The position numbers and the translations under genes are program-made. The notes under the pieces were generated by a model. It made no database searches. It was not told the origin of the DNA and worked only from the letters and a program-made list of their open reading frames with translations. Below are positions 54,601-64,000 of a stretch of DNA of 64,000 nt, piece after piece (the first letter of the stretch is position 1; each line of letters opens with the position of its first letter). Origin of the DNA: Shewanella sp. MBTL60-007 (GTDB taxonomy: Bacteria; Pseudomonadota; Gammaproteobacteria; Enterobacterales; Shewanellaceae). The DNA lies in NCBI RefSeq assembly GCF_019654915.1, contig NZ_BPET01000003.1, forward strand, positions 1 to 64,000, given 5' to 3'.

Positions 54601-55112
54601 CGCAACAACTCTAAATAATATCTGTCTGGGAAATGGGTCTGATAGAACTCAATTAATGAGCTTACCTGAGCTTGGTTTTCTTTTAGTAGCGCGCGGCCCA
54701 CGTCGCCATCTTTACCGCCCGAGAGTAAAATTAAGCCTTCGTTATATTTTGCTAACCACTCCTGATCGATCACAGCCTTGTCATTGATGTTACCGCGCAG
54801 GTAGGCATCACTGATCAGCAAGGTCAGATTCGAGTAGCCCTTGTTGTCCATGGCGAGTGCAGTAATTGAGCAAAAATCGTCAAAACCCGGCACTTTTACC
54901 CAAAAGTCAGTACCAATAATCGGCTTGATCCCGGCATCATGACAGCCGCCATAAAACTTCACCAAACCACACATATTTGTCTGATCGGTTAACGCCACAG
55001 CAGGCATCTCAAGTTCAGCCACCTTAGCAAGAATAGGCTTAACTTTAGAAAGTCCATCTGACATGGAAAAATCACTGTGGACGCGCAAATGCACAAAACG
55101 TGGATCAGACAT
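51642..55112 (-). CDS. dnaE: DNA polymerase III, alpha subunit
   Basis: From the ATG at 55112 the protein has 1156 residues and starts [20 protein letters not shown], the family-typical N-terminus; an in-frame start at 55175 would add 21 unlikely residues. Domains in order: PHP (1-200), polymerase palm with [16 protein letters not shown] and [16 protein letters not shown], fingers, the helix-hairpin-helix region, and an OB domain near the C-terminus ([19 protein letters not shown]). It is the replicative polymerase catalytic subunit. The order rnhB-dnaE is conserved. Confidence 0.97.
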   Translation of the reverse strand: MSDPRFVHLRVHSDFSMSDGLSKVKPILAKVAELEMPAVALTDQTNMCGLVKFYGGCHDAGIKPIIGTDFWVKVPGFDDFCSITALAMDNKGYSNLTLLISDAYLRGNINDKAVIDQEWLAKYNEGLILLSGGKDGDVGRALLKENQAQVSSLIEFYQTHFPDRYYLELLRTGRPDEERYLHMAVALAEQKDLPVVATNQVVFNKAEQFEAHEIRVAIYDGFTLADPRRPKKYSDQQYFKSSEEMCELFEDIPEAIQNSVEIAKRCNVTVRLHEYFLPNFPTGDLTIEDFLVDVSEKGLEERLEFLFPDPEVRAERRPEYDERLDVELKVINQMGFPGYFLIVMEFIQWGKDNDIPIGPGRGSGAGSLVAYALKITDLDPLEYDLLFERFLNPERVSMPDFDVDFCMDRRDEVIDHVADLYGRDAVSQIITFGTMAAKAVIRDVGRVQGHPYGFVDRISKMIPAEPGMTLAKAFEVEPGLQESYDADEEVKDLIDMCRILEGVTRNAGKHAGGVVIAPTKITDFSPIYCDTEGLNPVTQFDKNDVETAGLVKFDFLGLRTLTIIDWALQMVNAVKDKNGEERVRIESISLTDPKCFKLLQRYETTAVFQLESRGMKDLIKRLQPDCFEDMIALVALFRPGPLQSGMVDNFIERKHGREEVSYPDSQYQHESLKDLLSPTYGIILYQEQVMQIAQVLAGYTLGGADMLRRAMGKKKPEEMAKQRGTFKEGAIANGVDGELAMKIFDLVEKFAGYGFNKSHSAAYALVSYQTLWLKTHYPAQFMAAVMSADMDNTDKIVTLVDECERMGLPLLPPDVNKGLFRFTVDDELNIVYGIGAVKGVGEGPVDSILEARKDGPFKDLFDFCARVDLKKLNRRVIEKLICAGALDNLGPHRAAMMATLPEAIRAADQHAKAEAIGQHDMFGLLNSEPEDSKQQFVDCTPWPDKVWLEGERDTLGLYLTGHPINQYLKELKHYTSGRLKDVHPTDRGKTMKAAGLVVATRVMMTKRGAKMGLVTLDDKSARLEVMLFTEAFEKFNHLLEKDRILIIEGEVSFDDFSGGNRMTARNIIDMGEARSHFAHAVEIDLQSEKVNPQWLSEFQTAVEPWKAGAVPVLINYAQPQSQAQFTLGDEWRVNPTDELMLALESLTGSGKVRIVF

Positions 55113-55261
55113 AATTTGGAGTATCTTTATATTGGGTAGACGAAGACAAATAATGAATCTTACAGAGTAAAACAAGGGCCAGCAGCAAACAAGTTAAACT
55201 GCTAACCCTAGGGGTAGATGTATTACTTTTCAAACAGTGGCAAACACTAAAGGCTATAAAT

Positions 55262-55873
55262 TTATATCATTGCTTCTCGTACAGGCCTAAAGCTCTTACG
55301 ATGCTCCGGTAGCACGCCATGCTGAGCTAACGCTTCAAAATGCGCTTTGGTTGGATAACCCTTATGCTTTTCAAAACCATACTCTGGATATTGCTCTGCA
55401 AGGGCGTCCATTTCTCTATCACGAACAACTTTAGCGATAATTGATGCCGCACTGATGGCATCGATAAGGCCATCACCTTTAACGATAGCATGGCTCTCAA
55501 CGCCAAAGTCCGGTGTACGATTACCATCGACTAATACGCTGCTAGGTTTAATGCTCAGACCTGAAACTGCGCGCTGCATGGCAAGCATAGTCGCATGTAA
55601 AATATTGAGTTCATCGATCTCTGCTGGTGTTGCCGAGCCGACACTGACACTCAGCGCCTTTTGCTGAATTTGTTCAAACAACAACTCACGCTTCTTCTCA
55701 GATAGTTTCTTAGAATCATTCAAGCCTTCGATAGGATTGTTCGGGTCTAAAATAACCGCAGCGGTAACAACATTGCCGATAAGTGGGCCGCGGCCTACTT
55801 CATCGACACCAGCATAGTGTCCGACACAAATCTGAGCCACCTGCTCAGGTGTAATACCTTTAATCACCGCCAT
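55262..55873 (-). CDS. rnhB: Ribonuclease HII
   Basis: A 203-residue RNase HII, which nicks RNA-DNA hybrids and removes single ribonucleotides from DNA. The active site begins [12 protein letters not shown] (Asp24, Glu25), with Asp in [10 protein letters not shown] and later acidic residues. The start codon overlaps the lpxB stop. Length is normal. Confidence 0.97.
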   Translation of the reverse strand: MAVIKGITPEQVAQICVGHYAGVDEVGRGPLIGNVVTAAVILDPNNPIEGLNDSKKLSEKKRELLFEQIQQKALSVSVGSATPAEIDELNILHATMLAMQRAVSGLSIKPSSVLVDGNRTPDFGVESHAIVKGDGLIDAISAASIIAKVVRDREMDALAEQYPEYGFEKHKGYPTKAHFEALAQHGVLPEHRKSFRPVREAMI

Positions 55874-57024
55874 TAAACTTTATCCTCTACTAACTTAATC
55901 ACTGCATCTGCCGCACGCGCACTGGCATCACAACGTAAGGTCTTATGCATCTGCATAAAGCGCTCATACATAGGCTTGAAATCGCTATCGAGCTGCATAC
56001 CAACCGCCTTAGCTATTTTTTCCGGTGTACAGTCGGCCTGAATAAGCTCTTCGACAATATCATCATCGGCAAGTAGATTCGGCAAGGAGTAGCGCTTCGT
56101 GAGCATCATTCCCTTGGCGATGCGATAAGTAATTGGACTGACGCGGTAAGCCACTACCATCGGGCGCTTAACGAGCATGGCTTCTAATGTTGCCGTCCCA
56201 GATGCTAACAAAATGCAATCGGCAGCCGCCATCACTTCACGAGATTGCCCTTCGACTAAATGAATTTCCAAGTTCGGCGCATGTTCGCGTAACGCCTGTT
56301 CAAATTGCTCACGGCGCTTTTGGTTTACCAGTGGCGTAACAAACTTTATGTCGGGGTAACGCTGCTTAATAAGACTCGCCGCCTTAACAAATGGTTCGGC
56401 TAGCATCTTAAGTTCACCACCACGAGAACCCGGTAGAATTGCTAAATATTCGGCATCCTTCTCTAGACCGAGTAACTCTCTGGCAACAGTTTTAGGGCTT
56501 TCCAATGGAATATCATCGGCAAGAGTATGGCCGACAAAGGTACAAGGCACTTGGTATTCATCGTAAAACGCCTTTTCAAATGGTAGTAGTGACAACACCA
56601 TGTCGGTTGCTTTAGCTATTTTGAAAATACGCTTAGGTCGCCATGCCCACACAGATGGGCTCACGTAGTGCACGGTTTTAATGCCACGACTCTTAAGTTT
56701 TAACTCTAGGCCGATATTAAAATCCGGGGCATCGATACCAATAAAACAATCTGGGTTTATCTTAACCAGCTCATCGATTAGTGTTGCGCGTACTTTTAGC
56801 AATCTTGGTAGACGCGACAAGACCTCGACGATCCCCATTACTGCCAACTCTTCATAAGAGAAGATAGACTCAAAACCTAGGGCTTCCATACGAGGCCCAC
56901 CGATACCAACAAATTTGGCATCTGGATATTGAGTCTGCAGGGCTTTTATTAGACCTGCACCAAGGATGTCACCCGAGATCTCTCCGGCAACCATAGCAAA
57001 TACACGAGGATTATTTGAACTCAT
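55873..57024 (-). CDS. lpxB: Lipid-A-disaccharide synthase
   Basis: A 383-residue LpxB (glycosyltransferase family 19), which joins UDP-2,3-diacylglucosamine and lipid X. Signatures are [49 protein letters not shown] and [12 protein letters not shown]. It is the membrane-associated step after LpxH. The gene lies 70 bases after lpxA. A short hairpin (GAGCCCG ... CGGGTTC) lies between them. Overlap with rnhB shows co-transcription. Confidence 0.97.
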   Translation of the reverse strand: MSSNNPRVFAMVAGEISGDILGAGLIKALQTQYPDAKFVGIGGPRMEALGFESIFSYEELAVMGIVEVLSRLPRLLKVRATLIDELVKINPDCFIGIDAPDFNIGLELKLKSRGIKTVHYVSPSVWAWRPKRIFKIAKATDMVLSLLPFEKAFYDEYQVPCTFVGHTLADDIPLESPKTVARELLGLEKDAEYLAILPGSRGGELKMLAEPFVKAASLIKQRYPDIKFVTPLVNQKRREQFEQALREHAPNLEIHLVEGQSREVMAAADCILLASGTATLEAMLVKRPMVVAYRVSPITYRIAKGMMLTKRYSLPNLLADDDIVEELIQADCTPEKIAKAVGMQLDSDFKPMYERFMQMHKTLRCDASARAADAVIKLVEDKV

Positions 57025-57062
57025 AGAATGGCGTCTGTCATTGATGATGAGGTGGAAACAAA

Positions 57063-57085
57063 GAACCCGCTTTTACACGGGCTCT
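57063..57085 (-). other. Small intercistronic hairpin, lpxA-lpxB
   Basis: GAGCCCG and CGGGTTC pair over 7 bases with one G-U wobble. It is short and without a T-run; it could modulate lpxB levels, or mean nothing. Confidence 0.35.
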
Positions 57086-57094
57086 ATGACTTGA

Positions 57095-57865
57095 CTAGCG
57101 AATAATGCCTCGTTGAGAGGAAGCGACAAAGTCTATTAAAGACTTAACCTGCTCATCATCCACTGCAGCCTCTTTCAGCTGCTCTACAGCTTCAGCCACA
57201 GTCAAACTGCTGCGGTACAAGGTCTTATAGGCTCGACGAACCGAAAGCTGGGACTCTTTAGAGAAGCCTCTACGCTTCATACCTTCAATATTTAAGCCTC
57301 TAGGGATAGCTGGTTGACCCGATGCCATCACAAAAGGTGGTACATCGTTAAGGATCAATGAGCTGCCCGCAGTAAAAGCGTGAGCGCCGATATGAACGAA
57401 CTGATGAACGCCTGTCATACCACCAAGAATTGCCCAGTCGCCAACATGTACATGGCCCGCAATCGAAGCATTGTTGGCCATAATCACGTTACTACCAACC
57501 ACACAGTCATGAGCAATATGCACATAAGCCATGAACAGGTTATTTGAGCCAATACGTGTTTCCCAGTTATCCTGAGTAGTACCGCGGTGAATCGTTACCG
57601 ATTCACGGATCACGTTGTTGTCACCGATGATCAAGCGAGTCGCTTCACCGGCATACTTTTTATCTTGGCAATCTTCACCCACAGAGGCGAACTGGTAGAA
57701 CTTATTACCTTTACCAATAACGGTTGGGCCTTTCACAACAACGTGTGAGCTGAACCAACAATCGTCACCAATTTCTACATCGGCGCCAATATAGGTCCAA
57801 GGACCGATAGTGACATTGTTACCAATCTTGGCATCTGGGTGGATGTAAGCTAATTTATCAATCAC
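57095..57865 (-). CDS. lpxA: UDP-N-acetylglucosamine acyltransferase
   Basis: A 256-residue LpxA, the first enzyme of lipid A synthesis (3-O-acylation of UDP-GlcNAc). Left-handed beta-helix hexapeptide repeats run from about 8 to 190 ([34 protein letters not shown] with the catalytic His region [13 protein letters not shown]), then an alpha-helical C-terminal domain. Its ATG overlaps the fabZ stop by 4 bases. This links acyl-chain supply with lipid A. Confidence 0.97.
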   Translation of the reverse strand: MIDKLAYIHPDAKIGNNVTIGPWTYIGADVEIGDDCWFSSHVVVKGPTVIGKGNKFYQFASVGEDCQDKKYAGEATRLIIGDNNVIRESVTIHRGTTQDNWETRIGSNNLFMAYVHIAHDCVVGSNVIMANNASIAGHVHVGDWAILGGMTGVHQFVHIGAHAFTAGSSLILNDVPPFVMASGQPAIPRGLNIEGMKRRGFSKESQLSVRRAYKTLYRSSLTVAEAVEQLKEAAVDDEQVKSLIDFVASSQRGIIR

Positions 57866-58323
57866 TTAGAAATCTCTCTACGTGCACACATAATCTCGGC
57901 TGAACAAACAACCTCGCCATCCACTTTGGCAACACCAGTAAATACGCCAATCCCACGGCGCTCTTTAATCATTTTCACTTCAAAATGAAGCTGGTCGCCC
58001 GGCTCAACGACACGCTTAAAACGCGCGTTATCGATACCAGCAAAATAGTATAACGCGTCATTAGAAGGCTCTTCACTCATGGTTTTAAAAGCCAACAAGC
58101 CAGTTGCCTGCGCCATCGCTTCTAAAATCAATACACCTGGCATCACTGGTTGAACCGGGAAGTGCCCCTGGAAAAATGGCTCATTGATAGTGACATTCTT
58201 AATAGCATGTAGAGTCTCACCAGGAGTAAAGTCTAGCACTCTATCGATCAATAAAAATGGATATCGATGAGGTAAAAATTTTAGGATCTCTTTGATATCC
58301 ATTGTATTCAATTGATTTGACAC
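57862..58323 (-). CDS. fabZ: 3-hydroxyacyl-ACP dehydratase
   Basis: I choose a GTG at 58323, 7 bases after AAGGA, giving 153 residues starting (M)[12 protein letters not shown]; an ATG at 58359 overlaps the lpxD stop region and has no better site. The hot-dog enzyme has catalytic His54 (FFQGHFP) and Glu68 (LILEAMAQ). FabZ dehydrates 3-hydroxyacyl-ACP in fatty-acid elongation and competes with LpxA and LpxD for the same pool. The neighbour order lpxD-fabZ-lpxA is classic. Confidence 0.97.
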   Translation of the reverse strand: MSNQLNTMDIKEILKFLPHRYPFLLIDRVLDFTPGETLHAIKNVTINEPFFQGHFPVQPVMPGVLILEAMAQATGLLAFKTMSEEPSNDALYYFAGIDNARFKRVVEPGDQLHFEVKMIKERRGIGVFTGVAKVDGEVVCSAEIMCARREISK

Positions 58324-58359
58324 GAAATTTTCCTTTATCTGCTCTAAGCAGTAATTCAT

Positions 58360-59376
58360 TTACTTTACGTTATTTTCAAGTGTCTTCACACGTTGGAATA
58401 GCGTATCTAACTGTCTAAAACGAACGGTATTCTTGCGCCAAAGCTTATTGTCCATCGCAACTGTTGCAGATGAATAAACCCCAGGCTCTCTAATCACGCT
58501 AGTGATGTTGGTACTACCGGTAATATGCACGCCATCAGTAATACTTAAGTGGCCTGAAATCGCACAGTTACCACCAATAATACAGTGTTTACCAATAGTG
58601 ACACTGCCGGCGACAACTGTTGAGCCAGCTATAGCGCTATTAGCACCGATAATATCGTTATGGGCAATCTGCACTTGGTTATCGATAATGACACCATCGT
58701 GAATTTCGGTATGGTCGATAGCACCACGATCTACAGTAGTGTTTGCACCAATCTCAACACGGTCACCAATGCGAACGCCACCAGTTTGTGGGATCTTAAT
58801 CCACTGCCCACGCTCATTAGCATAACCAAAGCCATCTGAACCTAAAACCGCACCAGAGTGAATGATACAGTCTTGGCCTAAATGCACATTATGGTAAACG
58901 GTAACATTAGCCCATAACAGGGTATTTGAACCAATTACGCTGTCTTGGCCAACGACACTACCCGCACCAATCTGAACATTGTTGCCTAGAATAACATTTT
59001 CACCAATGACAGCATTTGCACCAATAGCCACATCTTCGCCTAACATGGCAGAAGCCGCTATCTGTGCAGACGGGTGGATACTATCGGCAGCCTTTGGAGT
59101 GGTATCGAGAAGTTGTGCGATGCGAGCAAAACCAACATAAGGATCGTTAAGTACGATCGCGTTGCCAGAAAAGCCTTCTGCATCGGCAGGCGTCATCAAG
59201 ATCGCCGACGCAGCTGTAGTTTGCAGCTGCGAGCGATATTTAGAATTTGCCAAGAAAGAGATTTGACCTGGACCTGCACCGTCCAAGGTGCCTACAGTCG
59301 AAACTTCAACTGAGTCATCACCTTGAACATCTGCATTTAAATGGTCAGCCAATACTCTTAAAGTATAGCTTTTCAT
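58360..59376 (-). CDS. lpxD: UDP-3-O-(3-hydroxyacyl)glucosamine N-acyltransferase
   Basis: A 338-residue LpxD. An N-terminal uridine-binding domain (to about 95) precedes hexapeptide repeats (about 100-290), with the catalytic His in [23 protein letters not shown], and a C-terminal helical tail. It adds the second acyl chain in lipid A assembly. 4 bases separate it from the skp stop upstream, so they are co-transcribed. Confidence 0.97.
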   Translation of the reverse strand: MKSYTLRVLADHLNADVQGDDSVEVSTVGTLDGAGPGQISFLANSKYRSQLQTTAASAILMTPADAEGFSGNAIVLNDPYVGFARIAQLLDTTPKAADSIHPSAQIAASAMLGEDVAIGANAVIGENVILGNNVQIGAGSVVGQDSVIGSNTLLWANVTVYHNVHLGQDCIIHSGAVLGSDGFGYANERGQWIKIPQTGGVRIGDRVEIGANTTVDRGAIDHTEIHDGVIIDNQVQIAHNDIIGANSAIAGSTVVAGSVTIGKHCIIGGNCAISGHLSITDGVHITGSTNITSVIREPGVYSSATVAMDNKLWRKNTVRFRQLDTLFQRVKTLENNVK

Positions 59377-59380
59377 CTAT

Positions 59381-59887
59381 TTAATTGCCTTTACCTAAAG
59401 CTTCAACCACTTTGTTACTGATGTCAGCGCTTGGCTTAACATAGATAACGGCGCCACGTTGAAGCACCATGTCATATTGCTCTTTTTCAGCAATAGAGTT
59501 AATTGTCTTTTGAACTTGTAGAAGCAGTTTGTTCTGCTCTTCACCGTTACGGCGACGCATATCTTCATCTAAAGCCTTACCTTTCAATTGTAGCTCAGCT
59601 TTCATTGACTCCATCTTGCGCACCATTTCGGTCTTTTGAGACTCGCTCATTAGCGCAGCATCACGCTGCTGCTTTTCTAGCAGACCACGTAGCTCTTCCT
59701 GCATCTTTTGAACTTCTGCAACACGGTCACCGAACTCAGCTTTAAGTGTTTCGTTCACTTGCTCGCGCTGTGGTAACTGCTCGAATACTGCTTGCATATC
59801 AACTACTGCAATCTTCTCAGCGTGCGCCGCAAGTGGTGCACCCATAAGAACCATAACCATCACTGCGCGATTCAACATCTTATTCAA
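59381..59887 (-). CDS. skp: Periplasmic chaperone Skp (OmpH)
   Basis: A 168-residue periplasmic chaperone that holds unfolded outer-membrane proteins for BamA. A signal peptide ends at AAHA, then EKIAVVDMQAVF and a charged coiled-coil region form the tentacles. The first possible start is a TTG (59887), 6 bases after AAGGAG; an ATG three codons later is the alternative. It lies directly after bamA. Confidence 0.95.
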   Translation of the reverse strand: MNKMLNRAVMVMVLMGAPLAAHAEKIAVVDMQAVFEQLPQREQVNETLKAEFGDRVAEVQKMQEELRGLLEKQQRDAALMSESQKTEMVRKMESMKAELQLKGKALDEDMRRRNGEEQNKLLLQVQKTINSIAEKEQYDMVLQRGAVIYVKPSADISNKVVEALGKGN

Positions 59888-59936
59888 AACAAACTCCTTT
59901 ATTCAGCAAAACTTGCCGATGTTTTTCAAATTGATT

Positions 59937-62420
59937 TTAGAAAGTTTTACCAATATTAAACGAGAAGATCTCTGTTTCATCATCCTCGTATTCCTTGATT
60001 GGCCATGCAAGGCTAAAGACCATAGGTCCCATCGGTGATAACCACTGCACGCTCATGCCCCATGAGGCACGAATACGGCTCGGATCGCTATAATCTTGCA
60101 GTTTATCAAACTCTTCAACTGGAAGATAACGATATGAATCGTAGTCAAACTCAGTGTCCCATACGTTACCCGCATCCACAAAGAAGCTAGTACGTACAGA
60201 ATTTGTATAGGCCTCATCCAAGAATGGGGTTGGCACGATTAACTCTAAGCTTGCCGTTGCAATGGCATTACCACCAATTGAGCGACCAGAGCTAACCTGG
60301 ATCTGGTTAGGATCGCCTGGCAAGCTACAACCTTCACCCGATGGATCAGGTGAGCATGGCTCACTACCACGATACAAGTAGAATGAACGTGGACCCACAG
60401 AGTTAGACTTAAAGCCACGCAGTGAGCTACTACCGCCTGAATAGTAGTTTTCCCAGAATGGTAGGATCTGGTCATTATCGTTAAACTGACCATAACCATT
60501 ACCGTAGCCTAAACGGCCACGGGCCAGCATAACAAAACTGTGGCTGCGGTTAAGCGGGAAGTAAAAGTTGGTATCAAAATCCGCTTTAAAGTACTGCAGA
60601 TCTGAACCTGGTACCGTCATCTTACCGTTTAAGCGTTGCGATGAACCATCCGATGGGAAAGTTCCACGGTTCAAGTTACTGCGCGACCAACCTAGGCTCA
60701 GCTCAAAGTTATCGAAAGCTAAGCCAGCATTTGGATCGTCGCTATCTCGATAGATATCGTAAAAACGAATCGCCTGCTCATAGGCTGAAATTTCAGAAAT
60801 TTCGTTATGGCGATAGCCGATACCACCGTTAATACGGTTATATTCGTTAATCGGGAAGCCTGAGTTCAGCGAGATACCATAAGAACTGTTCTTATAGGCT
60901 TCCAAGTTTGCCTCGTCCGCATCAAACTCACTCCAATAGATACTACCACCAAGGCTCACGCCATCTTTAGTGAAGTAAGGATCGGTATAGTTAATATTGA
61001 CGTTCTTCGAGTACTTGTTGGTATTTAAGTTAACACCCGCTTGGTTACCTGTACCGAGGAAGTTACTCTGCTGCACACCAAACTGTAAGCTAAGACCCGA
61101 TTCAGTACCGTAACCCACACCGGCGTTAAATGATCCCGATGGTTGCTCTTTAACGTTAAATGCCACATCGACCAGATCATCGGTGCCAGGCACCTGTACC
61201 GTTTCAGTATCTACGGTTTCGAAGTAGCCAAGACGGTTAAGGTTAGATTTTGACAGCTCTACCTGCGCCGAGTTAAGCCATGCACCTTCCATCTGACGTA
61301 ACTGACGACGCATTACCTCATCTTTAGTGACTGTATTACCACTAAAGCTAATATTGCGTACATAGACACGCTTACCTGGGTTGATGTTGATATTCAGATT
61401 AACTTCTTTAGTCTCATCATCGATTTCAGGATAGGTCTTAACTTCTGGATAAGCGTAACCGAATCGACCAAGGTACTTACCGTACATCTCTTCGGTAAAG
61501 GTCACATCTCCGCCGTTATACATATCACCAGACTTTAATGGCAAGATGGCTTCTAACACCTCTTCCTTACCCATTAAGTCGCCGGTTAAGTTAACGTCTT
61601 TAACTTTATACTGCTCACCTTCATCAACGTTGATGGTGATATAAAGCCCTTTACGATCAGGGGTCATCGCCACCTGAGTAGAGGTCACGTCAAAACGAAT
61701 ATAGCCACGGTTTTGATAGTAGGTTTTGATGGTTTCTAAGTCTGCTTGCAGCTTTTGCTTCTGATAGCGACGCTCACCAAATAGATCCCACCAAGCCACA
61801 TAATCTTTAAGCTCTAGCATACCGATGAGCTCAGCATCGCTAAACTCGGTGTTACCCACGATATTAATCTGGCGAATTTCAGCGGCGAGGCCTTCGGTGA
61901 AGGTAAATTTAAGCTCAACTCGGTTACGAGGTAAGTTAATGATTTCAGCCTTTACCTTAGCGCCGTATTTACCAACACCGTAGTAAAAGTCCTGTAAGCC
62001 TTTTTCAATGCCAGAGAGCATGGTACGGTCTAATGACTCACCGACCTTTACGCCAGAGCCATCAAGACTTTCCTGCAACTGCTCATCTTTAATGTCTTTG
62101 TTACCTTCGAAGGTAACAGAGCTAATGGTTGGACGCTCGGTAACTTTAACCACGAGCACATTACCGTCTCGCAGCACTTCAATTTTTTCGAAGTTAGTTG
62201 ATGCATACAAGCTCTTAATCGCTTGCTGCAATTTTAATTGATCAACAGTATCCCCTACCTTCACAGGTAAGTTAAGCAAAGCCGCACCGAGTGCCACTCG
62301 CTGTAAACCTTCAACTTGGATATCAGCTACTTCAAAAGGTTGGAATGTCTCTGCCCAACCGTTCCCTGAAAAAGACGCTCCGACTAATAACATCGAGGCA
62401 AAAAGTTTATTCAATCTCAT
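59937..62420 (-). CDS. bamA: Outer-membrane protein assembly factor BamA
   Basis: An 827-residue Omp85 protein. A signal peptide (cleavage near GWAETF) precedes five POTRA domains (about 25-425; first ADIQVEGLQRVALGAALL) and a 16-stranded barrel (about 430-827). The L6 loop motif is a variant of the family's VRGF (LRGF in SGGSSSLRGFKSNS). It inserts beta-barrel proteins into the outer membrane. Essential. It follows rseP by 31 bases and precedes skp. Confidence 0.98.
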   Translation of the reverse strand: MRLNKLFASMLLVGASFSGNGWAETFQPFEVADIQVEGLQRVALGAALLNLPVKVGDTVDQLKLQQAIKSLYASTNFEKIEVLRDGNVLVVKVTERPTISSVTFEGNKDIKDEQLQESLDGSGVKVGESLDRTMLSGIEKGLQDFYYGVGKYGAKVKAEIINLPRNRVELKFTFTEGLAAEIRQINIVGNTEFSDAELIGMLELKDYVAWWDLFGERRYQKQKLQADLETIKTYYQNRGYIRFDVTSTQVAMTPDRKGLYITINVDEGEQYKVKDVNLTGDLMGKEEVLEAILPLKSGDMYNGGDVTFTEEMYGKYLGRFGYAYPEVKTYPEIDDETKEVNLNININPGKRVYVRNISFSGNTVTKDEVMRRQLRQMEGAWLNSAQVELSKSNLNRLGYFETVDTETVQVPGTDDLVDVAFNVKEQPSGSFNAGVGYGTESGLSLQFGVQQSNFLGTGNQAGVNLNTNKYSKNVNINYTDPYFTKDGVSLGGSIYWSEFDADEANLEAYKNSSYGISLNSGFPINEYNRINGGIGYRHNEISEISAYEQAIRFYDIYRDSDDPNAGLAFDNFELSLGWSRSNLNRGTFPSDGSSQRLNGKMTVPGSDLQYFKADFDTNFYFPLNRSHSFVMLARGRLGYGNGYGQFNDNDQILPFWENYYSGGSSSLRGFKSNSVGPRSFYLYRGSEPCSPDPSGEGCSLPGDPNQIQVSSGRSIGGNAIATASLELIVPTPFLDEAYTNSVRTSFFVDAGNVWDTEFDYDSYRYLPVEEFDKLQDYSDPSRIRASWGMSVQWLSPMGPMVFSLAWPIKEYEDDETEIFSFNIGKTF

Positions 62421-62451
62421 AGAGCACTTCTAATTATTTGTCTGTCCTTGC

Positions 62452-63822
62452 TCAGAGTCGGGAAAAGTCATTGAAAAGCGCGACACTCATCAACATCAGC
62501 AGCAATGCTGCCCCAATTCTGAATCCAATTTCCTGTACCTTCTCCGGTACAGGCCTGCCTGTAATTACCTCAACGAAGTAATACAAAAGGTGTCCCCCAT
62601 CTAACACTGGCAAAGGCAATAAGTTAATAATGCCTAAGTTCACGCTTATCAATGCAAGAAAACCTAAAAAATATACCAGCCCAACGTCAGCGCTATTTCC
62701 CGCACCTTGTGCGATAGAAATAGGGCCACTCAAGTTTTTAACTGAAACGTCACCGGTAAGTAACTTGCCAATCATCTTAATGCTGACAGAGACAAGTTGC
62801 CATGTTTTATCTACTGCAACCGGAAAAGACTCTAAAAATCCATACTCCAGTTGCACTTTCATATTCTCAGGCCAAGGCTCTGCGGTTGGTGCGACACCAA
62901 TAACTCCCTCAATTTTACCTTCGGCATTCTCACGAGACTTTGGCGTGACCTTAACTGCTATCTGCTCGCCATCACGACGCACAGTAATAGTAACCGTCTT
63001 ATTGGCTGAGCCCTGAATGATCTCCACAAAGCGTGGCCAATCTTTATAGGTTTCACCGTCAATGGCAACTAAGGTATCACCTACCTTAATACCCGCAAGA
63101 CCCGCTGCGCCATCTTCACTGACTAACGCAAGTGTAGGTAAGATCGCAGGACGGTACATGCCAAGGCCAATTGCAGTAATCGGCAACTGTTTCTCAGGAT
63201 CAAATTTCCAATCTTGGGTATTTAGCGAGTAGGTTTGCTCATCACCCGATGAGCCTTCTAGGCGAGACAGTGGCGCAAGCGTAATATCGACCTTGTTATC
63301 TCCGATGTGACCCGCTAAAGCAAGGTTAACTTCTTCCCAGTCTCTAACCTTTTGACTGCCGACAGCCATCACTTGCATCGGCTCTTTAACAACGATTTGC
63401 GCAGCTGGCGTACCAGCAAGAGTTGAATCAATAACAGGTTTTATAGCTGGAACACCAATAAGATACATGGCATAGAGTGCGACAATCGCAAATAAAAAGT
63501 TGGCAATAGGACCTGCGCTAACAATTGCAATCCGCTGCCAAACCGACTTGCGGTTGAAGGCTTGCTCTTTTAACTCTTCTGGGACCTCATCAACACGCTC
63601 ATCGAGCATCTTAACGTAACCACCGAGTGGAATAGCGGCAACCACGTATTCGGTGCCGTCTTGCCCAACTTTACGCCAAATGGCTTTACCAAAGCCGATA
63701 GAGAATCGCTCGACCTTTACCCCACAGCGGCGAGCCACCCAAAAGTGTCCATATTCATGGGCAGCAATTAAAATCCCTAAAGCAACAATAAAGGAACCTA
63801 AGTTCCATAAAAAATCTATCAT
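62452..63822 (-). CDS. rseP: Site-2 protease RseP
   Basis: A 456-residue inner-membrane zinc protease. HExxH is HEYGH at 22-26, the second metal ligand region is LLPLPVLDGGHLLYY, and two PDZ-like regions lie between about 125 and 310. It cleaves RseA (anti-sigma-E) after DegS and clears signal-peptide remnants. Its position between the isoprenoid gene dxr side and bamA is conserved, but cdsA and uppS lie beyond or are absent: here the dxr end follows at once on the left. Confidence 0.97.
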   Translation of the reverse strand: MIDFLWNLGSFIVALGILIAAHEYGHFWVARRCGVKVERFSIGFGKAIWRKVGQDGTEYVVAAIPLGGYVKMLDERVDEVPEELKEQAFNRKSVWQRIAIVSAGPIANFLFAIVALYAMYLIGVPAIKPVIDSTLAGTPAAQIVVKEPMQVMAVGSQKVRDWEEVNLALAGHIGDNKVDITLAPLSRLEGSSGDEQTYSLNTQDWKFDPEKQLPITAIGLGMYRPAILPTLALVSEDGAAGLAGIKVGDTLVAIDGETYKDWPRFVEIIQGSANKTVTITVRRDGEQIAVKVTPKSRENAEGKIEGVIGVAPTAEPWPENMKVQLEYGFLESFPVAVDKTWQLVSVSIKMIGKLLTGDVSVKNLSGPISIAQGAGNSADVGLVYFLGFLALISVNLGIINLLPLPVLDGGHLLYYFVEVITGRPVPEKVQEIGFRIGAALLLMLMSVALFNDFSRL

Positions 63823-63836
63823 CCCTTTCCTCTGAA

Positions 63837-64000
63837 CTAATTGAGCTTACTAATGGCTTCTAATGTATATCGACGGCTCTGCGTATCTAACGCCAAGATG
63901 TCATCAATATTGTTTAATGGATGCGTTGCCGTATTCATTAAGCTCTGTTCGTTTATTCTTGCAATATCGGTAAAGCGGATCTTACCGTCTAAAAATGCCT
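63837..64000 (-). CDS. dxr: 1-deoxy-D-xylulose 5-phosphate reductoisomerase, C-terminal end (partial)
   Basis: A minus-strand frame open to the window edge, ending with TAG at 63837-63839. It encodes 54 residues including FLDGKIRFTDIARINEQSL and a C-terminal helical end (DDILALDTQSRRYTLEAI), the pattern of the Dxr (IspC) C-terminal domain, whose Escherichia coli counterpart reads IRFTDIAALN. Dxr commits to the MEP isoprenoid pathway. The start lies outside. 14 bases separate it from rseP downstream. Confidence 0.88.
   Translation of the reverse strand, partial: AFLDGKIRFTDIARINEQSLMNTATHPLNNIDDILALDTQSRRYTLEAISKLN

Noticed and set aside
62630-63016. A 128-codon plus-strand open frame inside rseP
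   Set aside because: Antisense to rseP, no recognisable domain or start signal.

Overview
The window is about 64 kb of chromosome from a gammaproteobacterium, most likely a marine Shewanella of moderate GC. I infer the genus from protein character and gene order; I did not match a genome. No rRNA, tRNA, CRISPR array, insertion sequence or phage gene was recognised. The right end carries the conserved envelope and replication block dxr-rseP-bamA-skp-lpxD-fabZ-lpxA-lpxB-rnhB-dnaE-tilS, all on the minus strand. In Escherichia coli this block leads on towards proS, trmO and rcsF. Those three are also here (proS at 28.9 kb, rcsF-trmO at 16.3 kb), but lineage-specific cargo separates them.

Layout: 0-4.5 kb holds the end of an unknown gene, a LemA gene with two tandem DUF3137-like membrane proteins, and thymidine kinase. 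4.9-11 kb holds an M3 peptidyl-dipeptidase lipoprotein, an NhaC-family transporter under a lysine riboswitch, and etfBA behind an 18-bp palindrome that fits a LiuR operator. 11-19.3 kb holds H-NS, two secreted amidohydrolases, rcsF-trmO, an acetyltransferase and two universal stress proteins. 19.3-27 kb holds a LysR regulator, a repeat-rich spacer and a five-gene operon (KamA-family radical SAM aminomutase, CoA-transferase A and B, class III aminotransferase, PcaF-like thiolase). 27-31 kb holds a nitrilase and proS. 30.6-44.5 kb holds an uptake-and-activation module: a DcaP-like porin, a five-part Liv-type ABC transporter, two acyl-CoA-ligase-family proteins, and a divergent CrbS/CrbR-type two-component pair. 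44.8-50.1 kb holds a patatin, an SGNH hydrolase, a Kef-type antiporter and a diguanylate cyclase.

The most interesting locus is the 20.8-26.6 kb operon. The order fits a complete route: alpha-amino acid to beta-amino acid (radical SAM aminomutase), to beta-keto acid (aminotransferase), to beta-ketoacyl-CoA (PcaIJ-like CoA transferase), to acetyl-CoA plus a shortened acyl-CoA (PcaF-like thiolase). The aminomutase keeps the FeS cysteines, the carboxylate-binding Arg and the PLP Lys. By eye it lacks both aspartates that recognise lysine in lysine 2,3-aminomutase. The last enzymes resemble 3-oxoadipate enzymes, so a dicarboxylic amino acid such as 2-aminoadipate or glutamate is a reasonable substrate hypothesis. 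This is inference, not proven.

A second point is the lysine riboswitch, which argues that the NhaC-family protein imports lysine rather than acting as a generic Na+/H+ antiporter. A third is the porin/ABC/CoA-ligase module beside CrbS/CrbR, which looks like a carboxylate-scavenging system of unknown substrate.
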